DNA of 64,000 nt. Source: an uncultured Lachnospiraceae bacterium. GTDB taxonomy: Bacteria; Bacillota; Clostridia; Lachnospirales; Lachnospiraceae. Under the pieces are notes generated by a model. The model made no database searches, had not been told where the DNA came from, and saw only the letters and a program-made list of their open reading frames with translations. Where the stretch lies: NCBI GenBank assembly GCA_947575805.1, contig CANPOY010000007.1:16147-80146 (forward strand), written 5' to 3'. Below are positions 9,760 to 17,204 of this stretch, in pieces. Position 1 is the first letter of the stretch, and the number at the start of each line of letters is the position of its first letter. The translations under genes and the position numbers were made by a program.

Positions 9760-11220
9760 CTAAGCCCAGACCTCTTTCAGCACGTTCAGCCGCTCAATCC
9801 GTGGGTCCTCCGGCCCGGTCATAGAGCAGCCCTTTTCTTTGGCATAAATTATATACTCCAGAATCTCCCCGGTGATTTCTTCTCCAGGCGCCAGAATGGG
9901 AATGCCGGGTGGATAGCACATAACAAACTCACTGCAGATGCGGCCCTTTGTCTCTGCCAGGGTCAGGGACTCTTTTTCCGCATAAAACGCGCTCTGCGGC
10001 GACACTGCTACCTTAGGTTCAACATATTCCTGCGTATACATGCCGGAATTGTCCCTTGCGTATTTTCTCCTGATCTCCGCCAGGGCTCCGATCAGCCTTT
10101 CCATATCCCGCTCCCTGTCGCCGATGGAAATATATGCCAGAACGTTGGCAATATCACCCAGCTCCATCTGAATATCATACTCGTCCCGCAGAATGTCATA
10201 AACTTCGATCCCCGCCAGACCGGTTCCCAGGGTGTTGACCGTCAGCTTCGTCTTGTCAAAATCAAAGATACTGTCCCCGTTAATTAACTCCGCAGTATAG
10301 GCATAGTATTCGCCGATGCGGTTAATCTCCTGCCTCGCATACTCCGCCAGAGCCGTGACCTTGGCAAATTCCTCCTTTCCGCGAAGTGCCAGATTCCTCC
10401 TTGAAATATCAAGGCTCGCCAACAACAGATATGAGGCACTGGTAGTCTGGGTCAGGTTAATAATCTGCCGCACATAGCCGGGGTTCATAGACACTCCCGT
10501 CAGCAAAATGGAACTTTGGGTCAGGCTTCCGCCGGATTTGTGCATACTGACGGCCGCAAGATCCGCTCCCGCTTCCATGGCCGATACCGGCATACCTTCG
10601 CCAAAATAGAAATGTGTCCCGTGCGCTTCGTCCGCCAGCACCTTCATACCGTTTGCGTGTGCAATCTTTACAATGCTCCGCAGGTCAGAACAGATGCCGT
10701 AATAAGTGGGATTATTCACCAGCACAGCCACTGCGTCCGGGTTTTCCCGGATCGTCTTCTCCACTTGAGAAACCTTCATTCCCAGGGCAATTCCCAGATC
10801 TTTGTCCATATCCGGATTCACGTATACGGGGATGGCTCCCACCAAAACCAACGCGTTAATAACGCTTCTGTGAACATTCCGGGGCAGAATAATCTTATCC
10901 CCCTTTTTGCACACGCTCAGCACCATGCTCTGCACGGAGGAGGTAGTCCCGCCCACCATAAGAAAAGCGTATGCCGCCCCAAAGGCTTCCGCCGCCATTT
11001 CTTCCGCTTCCCGAATAACCGACACCGGATGACAAAGGTTGTCCAGAGCCTTCATGGAGTTTACATCAATTCCAACACACTGCTGCCCCAGCAGCTCCAC
11101 CAGTTCCGGATTTCCACGCCCCCGCTTATGCCCCGGCACATCAAAGGGCACAATCCTGTTTTCCCGAAATTCCTCCAGCGCCTCATACACAGGTGCCCTC
11201 GACTGATTGAAACGCCCCAT
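9760..11220 (-). CDS. speA: Orn/Lys/Arg decarboxylase, fold type I (probable arginine decarboxylase)
   Basis: 486-aa PLP enzyme of the short Firmicutes class. PLP lysine in SMHKSGGSLTQ; cofactor-phosphate region around GGTTSSVQSMV; DEAHGTHFYFG holds the Asp/His that contact the ring; C-terminal Orn/Lys/Arg decarboxylase domain with YPPGIPILAPGE. By family it decarboxylates arginine, lysine or ornithine. Its place directly after speD and before speE suggests arginine to agmatine, or ornithine to putrescine, feeding spermidine synthesis. No agmatine-processing genes (aguA, aguB, speB) are present nearby, so substrate choice is inference. Confidence 0.92.
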   Translation of the reverse strand: MGRFNQSRAPVYEALEEFRENRIVPFDVPGHKRGRGNPELVELLGQQCVGIDVNSMKALDNLCHPVSVIREAEEMAAEAFGAAYAFLMVGGTTSSVQSMVLSVCKKGDKIILPRNVHRSVINALVLVGAIPVYVNPDMDKDLGIALGMKVSQVEKTIRENPDAVAVLVNNPTYYGICSDLRSIVKIAHANGMKVLADEAHGTHFYFGEGMPVSAMEAGADLAAVSMHKSGGSLTQSSILLTGVSMNPGYVRQIINLTQTTSASYLLLASLDISRRNLALRGKEEFAKVTALAEYARQEINRIGEYYAYTAELINGDSIFDFDKTKLTVNTLGTGLAGIEVYDILRDEYDIQMELGDIANVLAYISIGDRERDMERLIGALAEIRRKYARDNSGMYTQEYVEPKVAVSPQSAFYAEKESLTLAETKGRICSEFVMCYPPGIPILAPGEEITGEILEYIIYAKEKGCSMTGPEDPRIERLNVLKEVWA

Positions 11221-11265
11221 CCGGTGCCTCCTTTCCGCTGCACAAACTACCGCGAAGCAAATCCG

Positions 11266-12024
11266 TTAATATACATTTCTCCCACTGAATATCTCGATCA
11301 TCTCCCTGCGCAGATTATCCATAATCTCCAGCCGAATCTTCGGCGGCAGCTCGTAGACATCGCTGTTAAACAGATACTCCTGCAGATCAATTTCTTTAAT
11401 CAGCATCTTTGTATGGAAAATATTTGCATCGTACACATTAATGTCCACAGCATCATATCTTCGCAGGATGGATTCGTCAATATAATCCTGAATGGACGTT
11501 ATCCTGTGATCCATAAACAGCTTATGGCCGCCAATATCCCTGGTGAAACCCCTGACACGGTAATCCATGGTAATAATGTCAGAGTCAAAAGAGCCAATCA
11601 GGTAATCCAGGGTGGACAGAGGCGTAATCTCTCCGCAGGTAGCCACATCAATATCCACCCGGAAGGTAGCCAGACAAGTCTCCGGATGATACTCCGGATA
11701 GGTATGCACCGTAATATGGCTCTTATCCAGATGGGCCACGGTAGTATCTCCCACCGGCACCATACTCTTTTCGGCCACCAGTATAGTTACAGAACTGCCC
11801 TGGGGCTCATAGTCCTGACTGGAAATATTCAGCACCCTGGCCCCAATCATATCCGTTACGGTAGTCAGAATATTGATCAGGCGCTCAGAATTATACTGTT
11901 TATCAATATAGGCAATATAATCCTTCTGCTCCCGCTGGCTCTTCGCATAACATACATCATAAATATTAAAACTAAGAGACTTTGTCAGATTATTGAAACC
12001 ATACAGGGAAATCTTGTCGCTCAT
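11266..12024 (-). CDS. speD: S-adenosylmethionine decarboxylase proenzyme, E. coli (class 1A) type
   Basis: 252 aa from ATG-AGC-GAC with AGGAGG six bases upstream; the track ORF adds 12 residues. Makes decarboxylated SAM for SpeE. The self-processing site is recognisable: KSHITVHTYPEYHPE matches the segment of E. coli SpeD in which Ser becomes the pyruvoyl group. Conserved LYGFNNLTKSLSFNIYD start and long chain length mark the class 1A type rather than the short Bacillus/Thermotoga type. First gene of the polyamine cluster; a structured leader RNA with a terminator lies about 100 nt upstream. Confidence 0.95.
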   Translation of the reverse strand: MSDKISLYGFNNLTKSLSFNIYDVCYAKSQREQKDYIAYIDKQYNSERLINILTTVTDMIGARVLNISSQDYEPQGSSVTILVAEKSMVPVGDTTVAHLDKSHITVHTYPEYHPETCLATFRVDIDVATCGEITPLSTLDYLIGSFDSDIITMDYRVRGFTRDIGGHKLFMDHRITSIQDYIDESILRRYDAVDINVYDANIFHTKMLIKEIDLQEYLFNSDVYELPPKIRLEIMDNLRREMIEIFSGRNVY

Positions 12025-12127
12025 AAACAGCCTCCTCTCATGTTGATCCTCATGCTGCACCGGCAGCCCGGATAGTAATAAAACGCCGGGGCTTTCTTTT
12101 CTCTGTGCAGGCTTTACGCATAAACTT

Positions 12128-12158
12128 AAAAAAGCAAGCGATGCCTTACATCACTTGC
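12128..12158 (-). terminator. Intrinsic terminator ending the speD leader RNA
   Basis: Minus strand: GCAAGTGATG, five-base loop, CATCGCTTGC (10 bp with one G-U pair), then TTTTTT. It lies ~100 nt before the speD start. An upstream TTGCCTT in the leader is complementary to AAGGCAA at the 5' shoulder of the stem, so an alternative antiterminator fold is possible. Confidence 0.85.
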
Positions 12159-12481
12159 CTTGAAAATCTGTCTGCTTATGCCGTAACGCCGTTTAAAGGC
12201 ACTGCCGCGCACTTTATCTGCGGAATCGTTCAAAACCGGCAGGCAGGCCGTTCCTGCTTCTCCGGTATAACAGCTGCGTATGGACAGATATGTGGTTTTT
12301 AGAGTCTATATAGCAAATATTTTACTTTTACTACTCTTATTGACCGTTTCACAAGTTAGATGTGCATCAGCACCGGTTTATAGTAACCAACTTATAAAAT
12401 TTGAGCTTTTAACTCAATCAATAAGGCAACCCCGTTGCCAAAATATTTGCATGGAAGACTCTCAGCCCCTGTTTTCCATAC
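12128..12481 (-). ncRNA. Candidate structured leader RNA or independent ncRNA upstream of speD
   Basis: About 350 nt between a good sigma-A promoter and an intrinsic terminator, with no ORF of note. On the minus strand the RNA shows nested complementarity. GGCAAC/GTTGCC forms a hairpin. CTTATTGA pairs perfectly with TCAATAAG, about 75 nt apart, closing a branched domain. This domain holds TTGAG/CTCAA and an AAGTT/AACTT stem that encloses GGTT/AACC and GTGC/GCAC arms. Further on come AGAGT/ACTCT and GCAGG/CCTGC flanked by CCGG pairs. It does not match tmRNA, RNase P, SRP, SAM, lysine, T-box or TPP signatures as I know them. No clear second promoter lies between it and speD, so attenuation control is plausible; an independent small RNA is the alternative. 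Confidence 0.6.
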
Positions 12482-12487
12482 ATTCAT

Positions 12488-12517
12488 ACTATATCATGAA
12501 ATCTCTCAAAAAGTCAA
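12488..12517 (-). promoter_or_regulatory. Sigma-A promoter for the speD leader RNA
   Basis: TTGACT and TATAGT on the minus strand, 18-bp spacing, placing the start near position 12481. It partly overlaps the end of a 13-codon micro-ORF. Confidence 0.65.
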
Positions 12518-12555
12518 ATAGAATTTCCGTCCTGCGCCTTTCCTGCCGGCGTCAT
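12514..12555 (-). CDS. Possible 13-aa micro-ORF downstream of a small gene
   Basis: ATG with AAAGGAG at good spacing, reading MTPAGKAQDGNSI then TGA. It begins 19 bp after the stop of the 113-aa gene, and its end overlaps the leader promoter. It could be a true micro-peptide, a decayed start of a longer gene, or chance. No similarity recognised. Confidence 0.25.
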   Translation of the reverse strand: MTPAGKAQDGNSI

Positions 12556-12574
12556 AATCTGACACTCCTTTGCC

Positions 12575-12916
12575 CTACAATTCCAACTCCTCCTGGCAGT
12601 ACTGCAAATCTTCTTCTATCAGGCCGATACCCACGAAGACCGCCCAAACATAGGGCGCGCCGTAAACGTTCAGGGTCTTAGGACCCACAATCCGCCTCGG
12701 CGCGTCTTCCCCACACTGATCCCTCTCCAGCTTATCATATGCCTTCTCAAAGGTGCTGCGAGTAATGGACCGCTCCCGCCTGTCGGTAAAAAGCTCTCCG
12801 CCCTTTATGGAATACACAAAGGGCAGTCCTTTTTTTGTGGCAAAGCTTTCTCCTTCATGCCGCGTGATCACATCCCACAGATTGGTAACCGTTATCTGAT
12901 CCCTGTTGAATTTCAT
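12575..12916 (-). CDS. Small conserved-looking cytoplasmic protein, unknown
   Basis: 113 aa with a strong ribosome site (AAAGGAG) before the ATG and a promoter at ordinary distance. Soluble, mixed composition, no membrane segment. The middle is basic and polar (RRERSITRSTFEKAYDKLER) and the end acidic (EEDLQYCQEELEL). The segment FVYSIKGGELFTDRRERSITRSTF hints at a substrate- or nucleic-acid-binding fold, but I do not recognise the family. It lies alone between the DUF4097 operon and the polyamine leader. Confidence 0.7.
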   Translation of the reverse strand: MKFNRDQITVTNLWDVITRHEGESFATKKGLPFVYSIKGGELFTDRRERSITRSTFEKAYDKLERDQCGEDAPRRIVGPKTLNVYGAPYVWAVFVGIGLIEEDLQYCQEELEL

Positions 12917-12948
12917 AGACGTCTCCTTTGTAAAACGGTGCTGAAATA

Positions 12949-12977
12949 ATTGTATACCAAGATGCCTATAGATTCAA
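12949..12977 (-). promoter_or_regulatory. Sigma-A promoter of the 113-aa gene
   Basis: Minus strand TTGAAT and TACAAT with 17-bp spacing, about 35 bp upstream of the ATG. Confidence 0.55.
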
Positions 12978-13030
12978 CTGCTTTCCAATGCGGTCTAACA
13001 ATACTCCGTCAAAAATGCTTGCTTTTCCGC

Positions 13031-14122
13031 CTATTTTTTTCTTATTGTTATGTCTCCGCTGGTGGTGGAAATCTTTACTTGGTGTTCCCCACTGCCCACA
13101 ATTCCTGCAGCATGGTTTCCCTTCTTGGAAAAACTCAGATTTCCGTCAAAAAACGTATTGATGTCCCCGCTGGTGGTGTCTGCGTCAAAATTCAGAGACA
13201 TTGTCTCCGGCAGCTCAAGGGCCACTTCACCGCTGGTGGTATTGACTGAAATGTCCCCGGTAAGCTCTCCCACGGAAAACAGTATATCTCCACTGGTGCT
13301 ATGCAGACTTCCGTCTCCCTGATCTCCCCAAAGAAGAAGTTCTCCGCTGGTGGTATTGGCCGAAATGCTGCCTGTAAGGCCGTCCACCCGGACATCCCCT
13401 GAGACGCTGCTTATCCTCCTGTCCCCTGCACCACCGGAAATAATAATCTCACCGCTGGTACTGGAACAAGATACAAAACCTTCCGCTTCTTTCACAGATA
13501 TATCTCCGCTGGTGGTGCTTATATTGATTTCGTCGGCCTCCAGCATCGGCAGCCGGATTTCTCCGCTGGTAGAAGATATATTGATCTTTTCGGCCTTAAG
13601 CTTCTGACTGCCGGCATAAATATCCCCGCTGGTACTGATCAGGTTCAGCTGTCCGTTCAGCAGAAGATCCTTGGTTATGGAAATCTCGCCGCTGACAGTA
13701 GCAATTTTCAGCTCACCGGAATAGTCCGCAGGAACATAAATTTCCGTATTAATATATTTATTGATATTAAATAAGACTTTGAAACGCCGCGGCCCCTTTA
13801 CCGTAAGCTTTCCCGACTGACATTTCATCTTTGCCAGTTCATCGTCAGCTGGCTCATAGCTGGCATACTCACGTATAATAACGGAATCTCCCTCTGCTTC
13901 ATACAAAGTTACATCATTGCTGCTCTGTGTATACTCGACATAAATACTGCTAATATCATCCACGGGGAATTCCTGCTCCTGAACCAGTCGGTATCGGCCT
14001 TCGGCACTCCCGCTCGTGATGCCTCCCGAAAACCGGCCGCTGAGTCCTATTCCCAACAGGACGCAGAGCCCAAGTATTACGACGCATAATATTACAGTCA
14101 ATAATATCTTTACATTTCTCAT
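13031..14122 (-). CDS. DUF4097-family beta-repeat protein with N-terminal membrane anchor
   Basis: 363 aa. One N-terminal hydrophobic helix (residues ~5-28, ILLTVILCVVILGLCVLLGIG) is followed by an outside domain made of short beta repeats with the core STTSGDI or STSGEI about every 18-21 residues, expected to wind into a beta-helix or prism. The repeats are visible in the DNA as a recurring ccgctggtggt on the plus strand. Third gene of a PadR/DUF1700/DUF4097 operon; its ATG overlaps the previous stop in TAATG. In Firmicutes this trio is common and is thought to respond to envelope stress, but its function is not firmly known. Confidence 0.9.
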   Translation of the reverse strand: MRNVKILLTVILCVVILGLCVLLGIGLSGRFSGGITSGSAEGRYRLVQEQEFPVDDISSIYVEYTQSSNDVTLYEAEGDSVIIREYASYEPADDELAKMKCQSGKLTVKGPRRFKVLFNINKYINTEIYVPADYSGELKIATVSGEISITKDLLLNGQLNLISTSGDIYAGSQKLKAEKINISSTSGEIRLPMLEADEINISTTSGDISVKEAEGFVSCSSTSGEIIISGGAGDRRISSVSGDVRVDGLTGSISANTTSGELLLWGDQGDGSLHSTSGDILFSVGELTGDISVNTTSGEVALELPETMSLNFDADTTSGDINTFFDGNLSFSKKGNHAAGIVGSGEHQVKISTTSGDITIRKK

Positions 14123-14811
14123 TATGGTCTCTTCTCCTTATCCATCCGTAAACTGTTGATCAACACCGCCACTGACTGCACGCAGGCAGCTATCAGGAAA
14201 ATGACCCAGGTAATATGCCAGCCGCCCACGGTAAAGCTGATCAGAAAATACAGCACCAGTGCGGCCGTCCAAATGATACAGCTGATGGCACCCATGATCT
14301 CTTTGTTCCTGCCGCTGCGATATCTTTCCTGCTGAAATTCTTCCACCATATTCATGCTTTCCTTTTTACTGTAGCCGGGATACATATTCGCCGCGTAGAC
14401 CAGCATAATGGTGGGTGCAATGCAAATCAGCCCGGCTGCTACAAGTCCTATCCCGTCAAAAGGATAAGCCGGAACCACAGCACTTATCATTTCCAGACTA
14501 AAGAAGATCACTCCCGCAAAAATGTACAATCCCACCGCCACCGCTTTCAGCATGGCACGCTTTTTTCTGTCTTTCTCCGGCAGCTCCAACAGGCTTTTCT
14601 CTTCCAGATCGTCAAAAAGCTCGTTCACATCGCCGACAGACTGAATCACATTCTGGTAGGCATCTTCTTCCGAATACCTCCCCTCCTGTATCATATCCTC
14701 ATATTTATCCAGAGCGTTCTGGGTCAGCTCCTGTTTCAGCTCCAATGCCTTCCGCGTCTTCGGCGCTTCCTCAAATAACTGGTTAAAATACTGTATAATT
14801 TTCTCTTTCAT
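14122..14811 (-). CDS. DUF1700/HAAS-type membrane protein
   Basis: 229 aa from the ATG preceded by AAAGGGAG; the track start is ten codons longer without a site. The N-terminal ~75 residues form a helical, charged HAAS-like domain (KTRKALELKQELTQNALDKY, DAYQNVIQSVGDVNELFDDL). The rest has four hydrophobic helices. HAAS domains in these operons are linked to the neighbouring PadR regulator, perhaps as its partner. One-base overlap with the DUF4097 gene downstream. Confidence 0.85.
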   Translation of the reverse strand: MKEKIIQYFNQLFEEAPKTRKALELKQELTQNALDKYEDMIQEGRYSEEDAYQNVIQSVGDVNELFDDLEEKSLLELPEKDRKKRAMLKAVAVGLYIFAGVIFFSLEMISAVVPAYPFDGIGLVAAGLICIAPTIMLVYAANMYPGYSKKESMNMVEEFQQERYRSGRNKEIMGAISCIIWTAALVLYFLISFTVGGWHITWVIFLIAACVQSVAVLINSLRMDKEKRP

Positions 14812-14890
14812 TCTTTCTCCCTTTCCGCCAAGATGAGGCAATCACCTTATAGTACCTGCCTCTTTGATAGTGACATTTAATGTACCGCTC

Positions 14891-15220
14891 TCATTGCAGC
14901 AAATGGTCTATCATTTCCTTTGCCTCTTCCCATTCCTGCTTGTAGCTTAGGTAGGCCTGCCTGCCGAAGTCGGTGATGGCATAATATCGGCGTCTGGCCC
15001 CTGTGGTCTCGTCACCCCAATATGTCCGAATAGAGCCCGCCTGCTCCAGTCTGCGGAAGGCGGAATACAATGTGGCTTCCTTTAATTCATAGCGGTTATT
15101 GGTCTTTTTCATAATATCCTTGTTAATCTGGTAACCGTAGCTGTCCTTTTCCAGAAGGTGAGACAGGATGATCGCCTCTGTATGCCCCCGCAAAATGTCC
15201 GATGTAATAGACAAGGTCAT
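14891..15220 (-). CDS. PadR-family transcriptional regulator
   Basis: 109 aa: winged helix (GHTEAIILSHLLEKDSYGYQI, LKEATLYSAFRRLEQAGSI) and the short C-terminal dimer helix of subfamily 2. The signature ATLYSAFRRLE and the ARRRYYAITDFGR wing are diagnostic. First gene of the operon with the HAAS membrane protein and the DUF4097 protein. Likely represses its own promoter, where a short dyad overlaps the -10 element. Confidence 0.95.
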   Translation of the reverse strand: MTLSITSDILRGHTEAIILSHLLEKDSYGYQINKDIMKKTNNRYELKEATLYSAFRRLEQAGSIRTYWGDETTGARRRYYAITDFGRQAYLSYKQEWEEAKEMIDHLLQ

Positions 15221-15280
15221 TCCTCCTTTCGGTTAAAATATTGCCCCCATTTCATGATAAACAGGTTTATTTGTAGATAC

Positions 15281-15309
15281 AATATATCATCATATACCTC
15301 GTCTGTCAA
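15281..15309 (-). promoter_or_regulatory. PadR operon promoter with overlapping dyad
   Basis: TTGACA and TATATT on the minus strand, exactly 17 bp apart. TATAT-4 nt-ATATA (positions ~15283-15296) overlaps the -10 and is a candidate PadR operator. Confidence 0.7.
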
Positions 15310-15384
15310 GGTATGTTTTCTGTTTTAGTATATTACATTTTTATAATACTTTAAAAGACATAACTTGCAAATTGCCGGAACATT

Positions 15385-15513
15385 ATGGCAGCGCCATATC
15401 CGCAAAAAGTCTCCATACAGGCAGAAAAGGTTTATCCCATGCACTACTGGGATAAACCAAACATTGTCGCACAGTTCCTGGAAGAACGTCCGCATACCGG
15501 GAACGCATTATAA
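15385..15513 (+). pseudogene. Relic of an MBL-fold metallo-hydrolase (C-terminal end)
   Basis: 42 codons on the plus strand with no ribosome site. The reading VYPMHYWDKPNIVAQFLEE resembles the C-terminal His-x-Tyr-Trp tail of metallo-beta-lactamase-fold hydrolases of the YycJ/UlaG-like type. A stop lies eight codons upstream in the same frame, and the rest of the gene is missing. The MHYW codons sit inside an 11-bp hairpin that appears to serve as terminator for the opposite strand. Confidence 0.45.
15425..15458 (-). terminator. Terminator after the trmL operon
   Basis: Minus strand: GGTTTATCCCA, 8-nt loop, TGGGATAAACC (11 bp perfect), then TTTT. It lies ~60 bp past the trmL stop and within the MBL relic on the other strand. 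Confidence 0.7.
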
Positions 15514-15520
15514 CATTCCC

Positions 15521-16030
15521 CTAAATTTTATCTGCCGGTTCTTTCCAGCACAGCCTGTGAAGCTCCCCTTCTGCCTCCAGACCCTGAAATCCGTTTTGCC
15601 TCAGCGCCTCATACAGCACGATGGCCACGGCATTTGACAGATTCAGGGAACGTATGGCAGGAAGCATGGGGATTCGAATACAGCTCTCCTGATGCTCCAC
15701 CAAAATCTCTTCCGGAATTCCCGCGCTCTCCCTGCCAAACATGATATAATCTTTCTCCCCGTAGCTTACCTCCGTATATGCCCGCTTTGCCTTGGTAGTG
15801 GCCATCCAGATTCTGGCATCGGGATGCTGCTTTCTGAATTCCTCAAAATTTACATATCTGTGGACATCCAAATTCTTCCAGTAGTCCATTCCCGCCCGTC
15901 TGATAGATTTTTCATCCAGACGAAATCCCAACGGCTCGATCAAATGCAGGAACGTACCTGTGGCAACACAGGTACGCCCGATATTTCCGGTATTTCCCGG
16001 TATTTCCGGCTGATGAAGTATAATATTCAC
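15521..16030 (-). CDS. trmL: tRNA (cytidine/uridine-34 2'-O)-methyltransferase
   Basis: 169 aa SPOUT-family methyltransferase that uses SAM to methylate the wobble ribose of certain leucine tRNAs. Typical start NIILHQPEIPGNTGNIGR; trefoil-knot motifs FGRESAGIP and IRSLNLSNAVAIVLYEALRQ. Full length for the family. It starts one base after the stop of the aminotransferase and is the last gene before a terminator hairpin. Confidence 0.95.
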   Translation of the reverse strand: MNIILHQPEIPGNTGNIGRTCVATGTFLHLIEPLGFRLDEKSIRRAGMDYWKNLDVHRYVNFEEFRKQHPDARIWMATTKAKRAYTEVSYGEKDYIMFGRESAGIPEEILVEHQESCIRIPMLPAIRSLNLSNAVAIVLYEALRQNGFQGLEAEGELHRLCWKEPADKI

Positions 16031-16031
16031 A

Positions 16032-17204
16032 CTACTGCTTTTCCTTTCTCAGCTTCTCCACGAACCGTCCCAATCTTTTCAGGGCTTCCCTAAGCTGCTC
16101 CAGGGAATAGGCATAAGAAATTCGTAAAAATCCCTCACCGCAGTCACCAAAAGCTGTTCCCGGCACCACCGCCAGCTTTTCCTCCGCCAGCAGCTTTTCG
16201 GCAAACACATCACTGGTCATACCAAACTCTTTGATGCAGGGGAAAACATAAAATGCACCGTAGGGTTCAAAACATTCCAGCCCCATCTCCCTCAGGGCAT
16301 TCATAAGATACCGCCTGCGCTGATTATACGCCGTACGCATTTCATCCACATCAACGTCGCCGTTCTTCAGCGCTTCCACCGCCGCATACTGGCTGGTGGT
16401 CGGCGCACACATAATGGCAAACTGATGGATCTTTGTCATCTGCGTTATAATTTCTTCCGGTCCGCAGGCATAACCCAGCCGCCATCCGGTCATGGCATAC
16501 GCTTTGGAAAAACCGTTAATCAGAATCGTCCGTTCCTGCATTCCGGGAAGCTCCGCAATGGACACATGTTTCTCTTTATAGGTCAGCTCGGAATAGATCT
16601 CATCTGACATGACATACAGGTCATGCTTCAGGATCACTTCTGCAATCGCTTCCAGGTCCTTCCGCTCCATAATGGCTCCGGTAGGATTGTTGGGAAAAGG
16701 CAGGATCAGTATTTTGGTCCTGTCCGTAATGGCCTCCTCCAGCTCCTGAGCCGTAAGGCGAAACTCATTCTCCGCCTTCAGATTGATAATGACAGGTGCA
16801 GCCCCTGCCAGCACCGCACAGGGTTCATAGGAGACATAACTGGGCTGGGGAATCAGCACCTCGTCTCCGGGATTGCACATGGCCCTGAGCCCCATATCAA
16901 TGGCTTCCGATCCCCCCACGGTAATCAGTACTTCCTTGATGGGATGGTATGTAATGCCCTGTTTTCTTTGCAGGTAATTACAAATCTCCTGACGCAGCTC
17001 TACAAGTCCTGCATTGGAGGTATAGTGCGTTTTCCCTTTTTCCAGAGAATAAATTCCCTCGTCCCGGATATGCCAGGGCGTGTCAAAATCCGGCTCGCCT
17101 ACCCCCAGGGAAATAGCATCCTTCATCTCACTTACAATATCAAAAAATTTGCGGATACCTGACGGCTTGATCTCCACAACCTTATCTGCTAACGGATTTC
17201 TCAT
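16032..17204 (-). CDS. PLP-dependent class I/II aminotransferase (aspartate/aromatic type)
   Basis: 390 aa. Fold-type I signatures: LGVGEPDFDTPWHI, NNPTGAIMERKDL, SDEIYSELTY, the PLP lysine in INGFSKAYAMTGWRLGY, and a C-terminal Arg in FLRISYAYS for the substrate carboxylate. Closest to the PatA/AspC-like group found widely in Clostridia. Its ATG overlaps the stop of an Lrp-type regulator by four bases, suggesting control by amino acid levels. The exact amino donor cannot be told. Confidence 0.92.
   Translation of the reverse strand: MRNPLADKVVEIKPSGIRKFFDIVSEMKDAISLGVGEPDFDTPWHIRDEGIYSLEKGKTHYTSNAGLVELRQEICNYLQRKQGITYHPIKEVLITVGGSEAIDMGLRAMCNPGDEVLIPQPSYVSYEPCAVLAGAAPVIINLKAENEFRLTAQELEEAITDRTKILILPFPNNPTGAIMERKDLEAIAEVILKHDLYVMSDEIYSELTYKEKHVSIAELPGMQERTILINGFSKAYAMTGWRLGYACGPEEIITQMTKIHQFAIMCAPTTSQYAAVEALKNGDVDVDEMRTAYNQRRRYLMNALREMGLECFEPYGAFYVFPCIKEFGMTSDVFAEKLLAEEKLAVVPGTAFGDCGEGFLRISYAYSLEQLREALKRLGRFVEKLRKEKQ

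Noticed and set aside
10516-12075. 519-aa plus-strand ORF, the longest frame opposite speA/speD
   Set aside because: It is a shadow of the two polyamine genes; composition is low-complexity His/Arg/Ile and it has no ribosome site.
12430-12481. GGGGCTGAGAG and GGCAACGGGGTTGCC resemble parts of TPP and c-di-GMP-I (GEMM) riboswitches
   Set aside because: The remaining conserved blocks of both classes are missing: no ACCTGA..GGATAATGCCAGCG part for TPP and no GCAAAGCC..CCTAA part for GEMM.
12128-12481. tmRNA, RNase P or SRP RNA, because of size and own promoter/terminator
   Set aside because: No TpsiC-like GGTTCGAATC or CCA end, no GAGGAAAGTCC block, and no SRP GGAAGGAAGCAGC-type apex was seen.
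13050-13700. CRISPR-like spaced repeats on the plus strand
   Set aside because: The repeats are in frame and encode the DUF4097 beta-repeat; spacers are coding and too similar.
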